A stretch of 7,440 bases of DNA from Variovorax sp. (lineage in GTDB: Bacteria > Pseudomonadota > Gammaproteobacteria > Burkholderiales > Burkholderiaceae_C). A program made the position numbers and the translations under genes. Within the stretch, counting starts at the first letter, position 1; each line of letters starts with the position of its first letter. Under the pieces are notes generated by a model that had not been told where the DNA came from, searched no databases, and was given only the letters and a program-made list of their open reading frames with translations. This document shows positions 1-6,104 of the stretch, one piece after another. Where the stretch lies: positions 1 through 7,440 of the forward strand of contig JAQGMX010000046.1 in the NCBI GenBank assembly GCA_028292145.1. Direction: 5' to 3'.

Positions 1-565
1 GCGAACTCTCGGGCGCCGAGATCAGCGCCTTCACGTAACTCTGGAGCTGCGACGGCCGGATGATGCTGGTGTCGATCACGTCGGCGCCGTCGCGCAGATC
101 GGCCAGAAGTTCGCGCTCCAGGTCGATGGAATGCACCAGCACGCGCTGCTGCTCAGGGACGTCGGTGCGGCCCTCCTGACGCGACAGCGGATGGCGCCGG
201 CGTGTCTCGGAAAATCGCCGAACCAGCGCATCGGTCGTCGCGTCGAGGAACAACGAGCGCAGCGCGACGCCGTCGCGCCGCAATCCTTCAAGCTGCTGCG
301 GCACCAGCGGCAAGGAGACGCCGCTGCGAACGTCCATGGCAATGGCGACACGCGAAGCCTGCTGCTCGCGCTGCAGGGCGATGAAAGGCGCCAGCAGCTC
401 GGGAGGCAGGTTGTCGACGCAGTAGTAGCCGGCGTCTTCGAGCGCGTGCAGCGCGACGGATTTTCCGGAGCCGGACATGCCGGTGATCAGCACCAGCTCG
501 AGACGGCCGAGGCGGCCGAGATGGCCTTCGACGGCCGCAGTTGCGGCGTTCGTCGTGTCGCTCAC
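1..565 (-). CDS. rapZ: RNase adapter / nucleotide-binding protein RapZ, N-terminal 188 residues (runs off the window)
   Basis: RapZ (YvcJ family) is a cytoplasmic P-loop protein; in E. coli it presents the sRNA GlmZ to RNase E and so tunes glucosamine-6-phosphate synthase. In other bacteria the exact target is less clear. Seen here: Walker A GMSGSGKS at residues 29-36, followed directly by VALHALEDAGYYCVDNLP, a hallmark of the family, then a DVRSG segment and FSETRRRHPLS, also typical. Family members are about 285-300 residues, so the C-terminal RNA-binding half lies outside the window. The start is GTG at 565: its first four bases overlap the recN stop (GTGA, 562-565), and a GGGAG ribosome site sits 7 bases upstream inside recN. 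No later in-frame start would keep the P-loop strand. This gives about 22 extra residues before the usual first beta strand (LELVLITG). Tight coupling to recN suggests shared transcription and translation. Confidence 0.93.
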   Translation of the reverse strand, partial: MSDTTNAATAAVEGHLGRLGRLELVLITGMSGSGKSVALHALEDAGYYCVDNLPPELLAPFIALQREQQASRVAIAMDVRSGVSLPLVPQQLEGLRRDGVALRSLFLDATTDALVRRFSETRRRHPLSRQEGRTDVPEQQRVLVHSIDLERELLADLRDGADVIDTSIIRPSQLQSYVKALISAPESS

Positions 566-2259
566 GGTGTCGCTCCCGCTGTCGTGTCGCTGCTCTGCTT
601 GCCCAGCATCTCGCGAGCGTGGGCCAGCGACGTGGCAGAGACGCGTTCGCCGCCGAGCATGCGCGCGACTTCGCGTGCACGTGCTTCGTCGTCGAGCGCG
701 GCGACGCCGCTTTCGGTGCGCTGACCGTCCTTGGCGTCTGCCACGGCGGTCGGGCGTTTGGCAACGAGCAAATGGTGGTCTGCACACGCGGCCACCTGAG
801 GCAGGTGCGTGACAGCCAGCACCTGCCGATCGCGTCCGAGCTGCTGCATCAGCCGCCCGACGGTCTCGGCCACCGCACCGCCGACGCCGGCATCGACCTC
901 GTCGAAGATTAGCGTCTGCGCCGCGCCGAGTTCGCTGGTCGTCACGGCGATCGCCAGCGCCACGCGCGACAGCTCGCCGCCCGATGCCACCTTGCCGATC
1001 GGCCTCGGCGTGCTGCCGGTGTGGCCGGCGACCAGGAAAGAGATTTCTTCCAGCCCTGCGCGACCCGGCTGGGCCAGCGGTTGCAAAGCGACCTCGAAGC
1101 GGCCGCCCTGCATGCCGAGCCCCTGCATCGCCTGCGTGACGGCCTGCGAGAGGCGAGGCGCCGCCAGCTTGCGCGATTTGCCCAGGGCTTTCGCTTCCTT
1201 CATATATGACTGCTGCGCGTTCTGCTCGGCGCGTTCCAGGGCGTCCAGATCGCTTTGGGCATCCAACGCCCGGAGTTCTTCCTGCCAGCTGGCGAGCAGC
1301 GCGGGCAGATCGGTCGGCTGGCGCTTGTAGCGGCGCGCGAGCGACATCCATGTGCCCATGCGCTCATCGAGTTCGGCGAGGCTTTGCGGATCGACTTCCG
1401 AATGGCGCAGGTAGCCGTGCAGCGAATGTGCAGCGTCCGAGGCCTGCGCCACGCTGGATGCGAGCACTTCGGCCAGCACCTTGAATTCGGGTTCGATGTG
1501 CTCGCAGTCCTGCAACAGCGCCAACGCGCGGTTGAGCGCCGGTAGCGCGCCGGCGTCGTCGTCTTCGAGCGCCGTGCGGGCGTTCTCGGCAGCATCGATC
1601 AGCGCTTGCGCATTGGAGGCGCGTGTGTGGTTGGCGGAAAGCTCTTCCCATTCGTCGGCCATCGGCGCGAGTTTGGCGACTTCGCCGATCTGCCATTGCA
1701 GCCGTTCGCGTTCGCGCTGCAATGTGTCCTGCGCCTGCCGGGCACGCTCGAGGGCGCCGAGCGCCTGGCGCCAGCCGGTCCATGCGCTGTCGAGCGCGGC
1801 GGTGTCGATGCCGGCGTAAGCGTCGAGCAGGCCGCGCACGGCGTCGGGGCGCGTCAGGCTCTGCCAGGCGTGCTGGCCGTGGATGTCGAGCAGTCGATCG
1901 CCGATTTCGCGCAGTTGCGTCGCGGTGGCCGGGCTGCCGTTGATCCAGCCGCGGCTCCGGCCCTGGAGATCGACAGTGCGGCGCAGCAGCAAGGCGTCGG
2001 ATGTTTCGAAGCCGCCGGCATCGAGCCAGTCGGCGAACTGCGGATCGGCATCGAATTCGGCGCTCACGTCGAGACGCTCGGCGCCTTCGCGCACGGCGCC
2101 GGCGTCGGCGCGGCTGCCCAACGCGATCTGAAGCGCGTCGATCAGGATCGACTTACCCGCGCCGGTTTCGCCGGTGAGTACGGTGAAGCCGGAGGAGAGA
2201 TCGATGTCGAGTGCGCGCACGATCACGAAGTCGCGCAGCGCAATACGTCGCAAAGCCAT
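562..2259 (-). CDS. recN: DNA repair protein RecN
   Basis: RecN is an SMC-like ATPase that acts on double-strand breaks in the cytoplasm, aiding recombinational repair. The 565-residue product is close to the usual length of about 550. It shows the split ABC-type ATPase expected of the family: Walker A GETGAGKS at residues 30-37 near the N-terminus, then a long helical, coiled-coil-prone middle rich in Ala, Glu, Arg and Leu (about 160-380), then the ABC signature SGGELSR starting at 426, Walker B TLIFDEVD at about 449-456, and the switch histidine in VTHLPQ (His485). The ATG at 2259 has an AGGAA site 5 bases upstream. It lies 40 bases after nadK and overlaps rapZ by 4 bases, so the three are probably one operon. 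I found no E. coli-type LexA box (CTGT-N8-ACAG) in the gap, so SOS control is not shown here. Confidence 0.97.
   Translation of the reverse strand: MALRRIALRDFVIVRALDIDLSSGFTVLTGETGAGKSILIDALQIALGSRADAGAVREGAERLDVSAEFDADPQFADWLDAGGFETSDALLLRRTVDLQGRSRGWINGSPATATQLREIGDRLLDIHGQHAWQSLTRPDAVRGLLDAYAGIDTAALDSAWTGWRQALGALERARQAQDTLQRERERLQWQIGEVAKLAPMADEWEELSANHTRASNAQALIDAAENARTALEDDDAGALPALNRALALLQDCEHIEPEFKVLAEVLASSVAQASDAAHSLHGYLRHSEVDPQSLAELDERMGTWMSLARRYKRQPTDLPALLASWQEELRALDAQSDLDALERAEQNAQQSYMKEAKALGKSRKLAAPRLSQAVTQAMQGLGMQGGRFEVALQPLAQPGRAGLEEISFLVAGHTGSTPRPIGKVASGGELSRVALAIAVTTSELGAAQTLIFDEVDAGVGGAVAETVGRLMQQLGRDRQVLAVTHLPQVAACADHHLLVAKRPTAVADAKDGQRTESGVAALDDEARAREVARMLGGERVSATSLAHAREMLGKQSSDTTAGATP
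573..577 (-). promoter_or_regulatory. Ribosome binding site of rapZ inside recN
   Basis: On the minus strand the bases read GGGAG and end 7 bases before the GTG start at 565. The site lies within the last codons of recN and decides the GTG start for rapZ, which has no ATG in a suitable place. It fits translational coupling with the upstream gene. Confidence 0.6.
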
Positions 2260-2264
2260 CAGCG

Positions 2265-2269
2265 TTCCT
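2265..2269 (-). promoter_or_regulatory. Ribosome binding site of recN
   Basis: The minus strand reads AGGAA, ending 5 bases before the ATG at 2259. It supports that start, with the conserved RecN N-terminus (ALRRIALRDFVIV) following directly. Confidence 0.65.
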
Positions 2270-2299
2270 GCAGGTTAAAAGAGCAGCGATGGTGCATGG

Positions 2300-3196
2300 T
2301 CAGGAGCCTCCCTCGTTCCAGTGCAGTTTCTTGCGCAACGTGTCGAAGTAGCTCCAGCCCTTCGGATGCAGGAATCGCACCCGGAATTCCGAGCGCCGCA
2401 CCACGACGCGGTCCCCGATTTCCACCGAAGCCAGCGATTGCATGTCGAAATTTGCGCTTGCGCCACGACCCGACACCAGTTCAATCACTATTTCGTCGAC
2501 GTCGGGCAGCAGGATCGGCCGGTTTGACAGCGTGTGCGGTGCAATAGGCACCAGCACCCAGCCCGGAATCGACGGATGCATCAGCGGCCCGCCCGCCGAC
2601 AGCGCATAGGCGGTCGAGCCGGTCGGCGACGCGATGATCAACCCGTCCGCGCGCTGGCTGGCCACGAAATGCTTGCCGACCGACACCCGCAACTCGACCA
2701 TGCCGGAAGTCGCTCCGCGGTTGACGACCACATCGTTCATCGCCAATGCGTCGAACACGCAGACGCCGTCGCGCATCACATGCGCATGCATCAGGCTGCG
2801 GTGGTCTTCCTCGAATTCGCCGGCGAGCATCGGCACCAGTGTCGACTGGTAGTTGTCGATCGGGATATCGGTGACGAAACCGAGCCGGCCGCGGTTGATG
2901 CCGATCAGCGGAACGCCGTAGGGTGCGAGCTGGCGGCCGATGCCCAGCATCGTGCCGTCGCCGCCGACGACCAAGCCGAGGTCGCAACGTCGGCCGATCT
3001 CGCTGGCCGTGAGAGATTCGTAGCGGCTGACTTCCGGGTCGTCGGCCGTCGAGCGTTCGACCACCACTTCGCAACCCTGCGCTTCGAGGAATGCGCCGAT
3101 TTCCGCCATCACGCCGTCCTGCGGTCCGGCCTGCGCCCGGTGGCCGGATGCCTGGTATTTACCGATCAGAGCGACATGCCGGAAGCGCGAATTCAT
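2300..3196 (-). CDS. nadK: NAD kinase (ATP-dependent NAD phosphorylation)
   Basis: NadK phosphorylates NAD to NADP in the cytosol, the only de novo source of NADP. From the ATG at 3196 the product has 298 residues (E. coli 292). It carries the diagnostic GGDGT motif at 78-82, the MND segment with Asn154-Asp155 of the NAD-binding site, PTGSTAYALSAGGP at 191-204, and a C-terminal region with SANFDMQSLASVEIGDRV, typical of the Burkholderiales form. A TTG three codons upstream (3205) is also in frame, but the ATG gives the usual family start (SRFRHVALIGKYQ). Only a weak ribosome site precedes it. The gene faces hrcA across 31 bases and precedes recN by 40 bases, an arrangement common in betaproteobacteria; it is likely the first gene of the nadK-recN-rapZ unit. 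Confidence 0.96.
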   Translation of the reverse strand: MNSRFRHVALIGKYQASGHRAQAGPQDGVMAEIGAFLEAQGCEVVVERSTADDPEVSRYESLTASEIGRRCDLGLVVGGDGTMLGIGRQLAPYGVPLIGINRGRLGFVTDIPIDNYQSTLVPMLAGEFEEDHRSLMHAHVMRDGVCVFDALAMNDVVVNRGATSGMVELRVSVGKHFVASQRADGLIIASPTGSTAYALSAGGPLMHPSIPGWVLVPIAPHTLSNRPILLPDVDEIVIELVSGRGASANFDMQSLASVEIGDRVVVRRSEFRVRFLHPKGWSYFDTLRKKLHWNEGGS

Positions 3197-3221
3197 ATCC
3201 AACAAATTACAACACTAAAAT
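3192..3221 (+). promoter_or_regulatory. Candidate sigma-70 promoter of hrcA, predicting a leaderless mRNA
   Basis: A TAAAAT hexamer (3216-3221, one mismatch to TATAAT) and TTCATA (3192-3197, four of six matching TTGACA) are 18 bases apart. Transcription would begin at about 3227-3229, on or next to the hrcA ATG at 3228. In agreement, no Shine-Dalgarno sequence precedes that ATG. The -35 overlaps the nadK start codon. No CIRCE operator (TTAGCACTC-N9-GAGTGCTAA) lies in the gap, so autoregulation by HrcA is not visible. Confidence 0.45.
3206..3211 (-). promoter_or_regulatory. Candidate -10 element for nadK operon
   Basis: The minus strand reads TGTAAT, one mismatch from the sigma-70 consensus TATAAT, 9 bases before the nadK ATG. 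That would place the transcript start only about 2-4 bases before the start codon. I see no good -35 at 16-18 bases spacing, so this is tentative. An alternative is a promoter further upstream inside hrcA. Confidence 0.25.
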
Positions 3222-3227
3222 CTTTCA

Positions 3228-4235
3228 ATGCTGGATGACCGCGCCAAGTTGCTGCTCAAGACGCTTGTCGAGCGCTACATCGCCGAAGGGCAACCTGTGG
3301 GGTCGCGCACGCTTTCTCAGGCTTCGGGGCTGGAGCTGTCGCCAGCGACCATCCGCAACGTGATGTCCGACCTCGAATCGCTGGGGTTGATCACCAGCCC
3401 GCACACCTCCGCAGGCCGCATCCCGACAGCGCGCGGCTACCGGCTGTTCGTCGATACGATGCTGACGACCAATGAGCGCGAGCAGTTCGCCACGCCCAGC
3501 CTTGCGCCCGACCAGCCCCAGAAAGTCATCGCCAACGCGGCGCATCTGCTGTCGAGCCTGTCGCAGTTCGTCGGTGTGGTGATGGCGCCGCGGCGCGCTT
3601 CGGTGTTTCGGCAGATCGAGTTTCTCCGGCTGTCGGACCGACGCCTGCTGGTGATCATCGTTTCGCCCGACGGCGATGTGCAGAACCGGGTGATCTTTCC
3701 GGACACCGATTATTCGCAGTCGCAGCTCGTCGAGGCTGCAAACTACATCAACGCGCACTACGCCGGCCTGTCGATCGAGCAGGTGCGCGACCGGCTGCAG
3801 TCCGAGGTCGAAAAACTGCGCGGCGAGATCGCCTCGCTCATGCAGGCCGCAGTCCAGGCGAGCACCGAGGTCATGTCGGAAACCCAGGACGAAGTCGTGA
3901 TCTCCGGCGAACGCAATCTGCTGGCCGTGAGCGATTTCTCGAGCGACATGGGGCAACTGCGTCGCGCGTTCGACCTGTTCGAGCAGAAAGCGCAGTTGAT
4001 GCGGCTGCTGGACGTGTCGAGCAAGGCGGAGGGCGTGCGTATCTTCATCGGCGGCGAGAGCAAGGTCGTGCCGTTCGAGGAGCTGTCGATCGTGAGTGCG
4101 AACTATGAGGTCAACGGGCAGGTGGTCGGCACATTGGGCGTCATCGGGCCGACGCGCATGCCGTACGACCGGATGATCCAGATTGTCGACATTACTTCGC
4201 GCCTTCTGACGAATGCGCTGAATCATCGGAAGTAA
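3228..4235 (+). CDS. hrcA: Heat-inducible transcription repressor HrcA
   Basis: HrcA represses chaperone genes such as groESL by binding the CIRCE inverted repeat; its activity depends on the GroE chaperonin, so repression is relieved during heat stress. The 335-residue product is near the family norm of about 340. The N-terminal winged helix (residues 1-78) holds the hallmark SPATIRNVMSDLESLGLI at 38-55 and PHTSAGRIPTARGYR at 58-72. A GAF-like dimer region follows, with IGGESKVVPFEELSIV and the C-terminal GVIGPTRMPYDRMI at about 304-317. The ATG at 3228 begins the expected MLDDRAKLLLKTLVERYI sequence; no ribosome site precedes it. No chaperone genes lie beside it here; it faces nadK and is followed 34 bases later by a tRNA. 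The target CIRCE sites must be elsewhere. Confidence 0.97.
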   Translation: MLDDRAKLLLKTLVERYIAEGQPVGSRTLSQASGLELSPATIRNVMSDLESLGLITSPHTSAGRIPTARGYRLFVDTMLTTNEREQFATPSLAPDQPQKVIANAAHLLSSLSQFVGVVMAPRRASVFRQIEFLRLSDRRLLVIIVSPDGDVQNRVIFPDTDYSQSQLVEAANYINAHYAGLSIEQVRDRLQSEVEKLRGEIASLMQAAVQASTEVMSETQDEVVISGERNLLAVSDFSSDMGQLRRAFDLFEQKAQLMRLLDVSSKAEGVRIFIGGESKVVPFEELSIVSANYEVNGQVVGTLGVIGPTRMPYDRMIQIVDITSRLLTNALNHRK

Positions 4236-4253
4236 CCGCATGCGCTGCGCCGC

Positions 4254-4259
4254 TAGAAT
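4254..4259 (+). promoter_or_regulatory. Candidate -10 element of the tRNA promoter
   Basis: TAGAAT (one mismatch to TATAAT) lies 10 bases before the mature tRNA 5' end and is followed by a G+C-rich stretch (GGCGCG), as is usual in stringently controlled stable-RNA promoters. No convincing -35 is seen; the expected place is at the hrcA stop codon. The tRNA could also be made by read-through from hrcA, since no terminator separates them. Confidence 0.4.
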
Positions 4260-4269
4260 AATGGCGCGT

Positions 4270-4346
<77 letters not shown>

Positions 4347-4376
4347 ACTTTTAGCCCGTATGGGCACTGAAAAGCC

Positions 4377-4408
4377 TGCTATCGAATTGGTAGCATGATT
4401 TTTCTTTT
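4377..4408 (+). terminator. Probable intrinsic terminator after the tRNA
   Basis: A 7-pair stem (TGCTATC with GGTAGCA, one T-G pair) encloses a 5-base loop GAATT at 4384-4388. It is followed after three bases by a T-rich run at 4399-4408 (TTTTTCTTTT). The stem is not very G+C-rich, so strength is moderate. It would end tRNA transcription about 30 bases beyond the mature 3' end. Confidence 0.5.
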
Positions 4409-4427
4409 GGGGGTGCGTTTTGAAGCT

Positions 4428-4446
4428 ATGTAGCCACCATGTAGCC
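4428..4446 (+). repeat. Tandem pair of ATGTAGCC octamers
   Basis: ATGTAGCC occurs at 4428-4435 and again at 4439-4446, one helical turn (11 bases) apart and in the same direction, 82 bases after the tRNA. Such helically phased direct repeats can be protein-binding sites, for example integrase arm sites near a tRNA attachment site, but two copies of eight bases may also be chance. Confidence 0.35.
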
Positions 4447-4516
4447 GCGAAGGCGAGTTTAGGAACCGAGCAAGAGAGTCGACAAGCAGCTCGGCGTTGT
4501 CAAATCGTGATGCGGG

Positions 4517-4642
4517 TTAGGCGGCCCCGAGATTGATAAGTCTCACCGGTGTGTGCTGCTCACGTGCATGCTGGTGTGCGAGGATTTGTAGGGCACCCTG
4601 TTCATTCGGGTGAGGCTCGAATAACGATCCGTTTATGGTAGG
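4517..4642 (-). pseudogene. Possible scrap of a serine-recombinase gene (tentative)
   Basis: A minus-strand frame of 41 codons without a start codon, ending in TAA at 4519-4517, reads GSLFEPHPNEQGALQILAHQ followed by HAREQHTPVRLINLGAA. It resembles the region of large serine recombinases and invertases with a pattern like L-x-P-x-x-x-EQ-x-x-L-x-x-I, then a short helix, then S-x-R-x-I-x-x-x-L-N. The same frame continues beyond the stop to 4379 without another stop, as if a longer gene decayed. This is weak: an open stretch of this length is common by chance and the resemblance is from memory. No start, no catalytic domain, and no partner ends are seen. Confidence 0.22.
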
Positions 4643-4671
4643 TTACGTGCCACCTTTACCGAAGTGTGAAC

Positions 4672-5916
4672 ATGCCTCCTCCGACTTCAGAGATCGTTAA
4701 CTCCAGCACTACGAACAATAAGTGTTCAATCGATGGGCCGGCAGTTGCAAGACGCAGTGAAGCTGAAAGAATAAATGTACGTGTGATGCACGCCGTTGCG
4801 CGGCTGACGCGCTTCATGCGTTTCACGCGACAGCGCGAGGTTCCTAAGGAACTGCTTGAAACTGCTTTATCGAATTGCGGCTTTCCTATAGCGCACTACC
4901 GGCAAGCTTTCGCCGATCTGTCCGGCATGACCGATGCCGAGGCGGCCGAGCACTTCGTTCAGCATGGCTCGCGCGAAGGACGGTTCGTGTCTATGTCGCT
5001 GAAGCCACATGGTGTGCTCGCGTTGCGCGAGGTGTTGGGAAAAGAATCGTTGTTTCTCGGTCAAGTCCTCAGCGCACTTTTCACTTCGCATCTTAGAGCC
5101 CAACCGCATTTGTTGGATGGGTCGGAAGCCGCCATTCAGGCAGTTGTAGCATTGGTTAGGCCCTTTGGTGGCGTGCCTGTTATGGTTTTCGGAGACAGCC
5201 ACGCGGTCATCTATGCTGTTGGCAAAGAAGTGAGGGGATCTCAATGGCTTTTGCCCATTGACTTGCGCACTATCGGCGCCTCGGCGCGAGGCCTCGGGCG
5301 CGATGCGTCTTCGAGCGGTAATGGCCATCGCATCCGGCAATTCTTGGAGACACATTTACGCAAGGGTGACCCATTGACACCCATGCTATTCGCCTTTGGA
5401 CAGGTCGATCTTGAATTCGTGCTGCCGTACAGTGCAATCAAAAAGCAAGGTCTCAATACTCTTCCTGCAGATTACGTCGAGGAATTTGTTGGAAGAACTG
5501 TCGAGTATTACGTTGCCTTCCTGTGCTCCGTAGTCCCTGAGGCCGTACGCGACTCTGCGATTGTCGCCTCTGTTCTTCCGCCGACTTTGTCGGACAATCA
5601 CTGGGCGGAGGGTTACATCTCGGCGTTGATTGGCTTGGAAAATGATCCAGACCTAACGGCGCGTCTTCGCGGATTTTCGATCCCACCGATCGCAGAGCGG
5701 GCAGAGATGCATCGAGCGTTTAACGCGAGGCTCAAGCAGGTCGCCAACGCGGCGGGGTTCCGTTTCCTGGACGCATTCTCGGCTTTCGCCGGAACAAATG
5801 GGTGTGTCGATCCCCGTTTTGCTGTGATCTCGGGTGGGCGAGAGCATCACTTAGATCAGTCCCCGGCTACGTTTGACTCCGCTAACACACTCCTCTGGAG
5901 CGCTATCGCGGCCTAG
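4672..5916 (+). CDS. SGNH/GDSL-hydrolase-like protein with N-terminal EGR-motif module
   Basis: Not a gene I can name. From the ATG at 4672 it has 414 residues; an in-frame GTG lies two codons earlier (4666) but leaves no room for a ribosome site, and even the ATG has only a weak one (GAAG). Numbering from the GTG, residues about 65-109 end in EAAEHFVQHGSREGR, a HF/HY-x-x-x-G-x-x-EGR module known from proteins in glycan biosynthesis clusters. The second part looks like an SGNH fold: VFGDSHAV at 174-181 with likely nucleophile Ser178, a Gly block at about 204-211, FGQVDLEF at 244-251 (Asp where SGNH enzymes have Asn), VLPPT at 303-307 and EHHLD at 393-397 as the His block. No signal peptide or membrane segment, so probably cytoplasmic. 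Lower G+C than the core. Likely a glycan-linked esterase or acyltransferase-type enzyme; substrate unknown. Confidence 0.8.
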   Translation: MPPPTSEIVNSSTTNNKCSIDGPAVARRSEAERINVRVMHAVARLTRFMRFTRQREVPKELLETALSNCGFPIAHYRQAFADLSGMTDAEAAEHFVQHGSREGRFVSMSLKPHGVLALREVLGKESLFLGQVLSALFTSHLRAQPHLLDGSEAAIQAVVALVRPFGGVPVMVFGDSHAVIYAVGKEVRGSQWLLPIDLRTIGASARGLGRDASSSGNGHRIRQFLETHLRKGDPLTPMLFAFGQVDLEFVLPYSAIKKQGLNTLPADYVEEFVGRTVEYYVAFLCSVVPEAVRDSAIVASVLPPTLSDNHWAEGYISALIGLENDPDLTARLRGFSIPPIAERAEMHRAFNARLKQVANAAGFRFLDAFSAFAGTNGCVDPRFAVISGGREHHLDQSPATFDSANTLLWSAIAA

Positions 5917-6104
5917 GATTCTGTGTTGCATAACGTCAGTTCTGTTCTCATGAGTCATGCAGCTGGCAAGTGCCAAGCGTTCAGATTAGCCCGTCGATGC
6001 GTCCCTGTGCAAAGCGCATTGCGAAGATTGAATGTGCCGCGAGGCGCGGCGGCACGTTTCATGTGTTCAGCAAGCATGCAGGAATCTGTGACTGCAAATG
6101 TCTG
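5917..6104. other. 188-base convergent intergenic region
   Basis: It separates the stop codons of two convergent genes. Apart from the hairpin at 6030-6059 I see no supported feature. A 77-codon plus-strand frame from 5923 overlaps the end of the acyltransferase gene, is Cys/Arg-rich, has no recognisable motif and is likely spurious. Confidence 0.5.
6030..6059. terminator. Probable bidirectional terminator between convergent genes
   Basis: Stem GTGCCGC (6034-6040) pairs with GCGGCAC (6049-6055) around an 8-base loop, and extends outward through T-G, A-T, A-T and G-T pairs to 6030/6059. An alternative inner hairpin GCCGCG-AGG-CGCGGC overlaps it. T-rich tails are short on both sides (GTTTC on plus, ATTCAATCTTC on minus). 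It lies 113 bases past the SGNH gene stop and 45 past the acyltransferase stop, suiting termination of both. Confidence 0.45.

Larger units (their letters stand above)
4347..4671. other. 325-base non-coding stretch after the tRNA (left flank of accessory region)
   Basis: No convincing gene is seen on either strand. Base composition is less G+C-rich than the core to the left. It holds a likely terminator (4377-4408), an 11-base-spaced direct repeat (4428-4446), a small CACCC/GGGTG hairpin (4594-4612), a short GCCC/GGGC hairpin (4354-4365) and a minus-strand frame with a recombinase-like reading (4517-4642). No copy of the tRNA 3' end was noticed here or at the right edge, so a tRNA attachment site is not demonstrated. 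The promoter of the following gene must lie in the last part, but no clear hexamer pair was identified. Confidence 0.5.

Noticed and set aside
2260..2299. LexA/SOS box in front of recN
   Set aside because: No CTGT-N8-ACAG pattern is present in the 40-base gap; control may act at nadK or by another motif.
1606..2547. 313-codon open frame on the plus strand across recN and the end of nadK
   Set aside because: It spans the opposite strand of two well-supported genes and their gap, and has no motif or ribosome site.
3197..3227. CIRCE operator upstream of hrcA
   Set aside because: The gap contains no TTAGCACTC or GAGTGCTAA half-site.
2534..3238. 234-codon plus-strand frame opposite nadK running into hrcA
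   Set aside because: It is antisense to NadK, whose GGDGT and PTGSTAY motifs are clear, and shows only His/Arg/Ala-rich sequence.
3225..4241. 338-codon open frame on the minus strand exactly opposite hrcA
   Set aside because: HrcA on the plus strand carries clear family motifs over its full length. The antisense reading is His/Arg/Asp-rich without recognisable domains, a typical shadow of G+C-rich coding sequence.
4594..4612. CACCC/GGGTG hairpin upstream of the SGNH-type gene
   Set aside because: Only 5 pairs with a 9-base loop and no T-run; too weak to call a terminator or operator.
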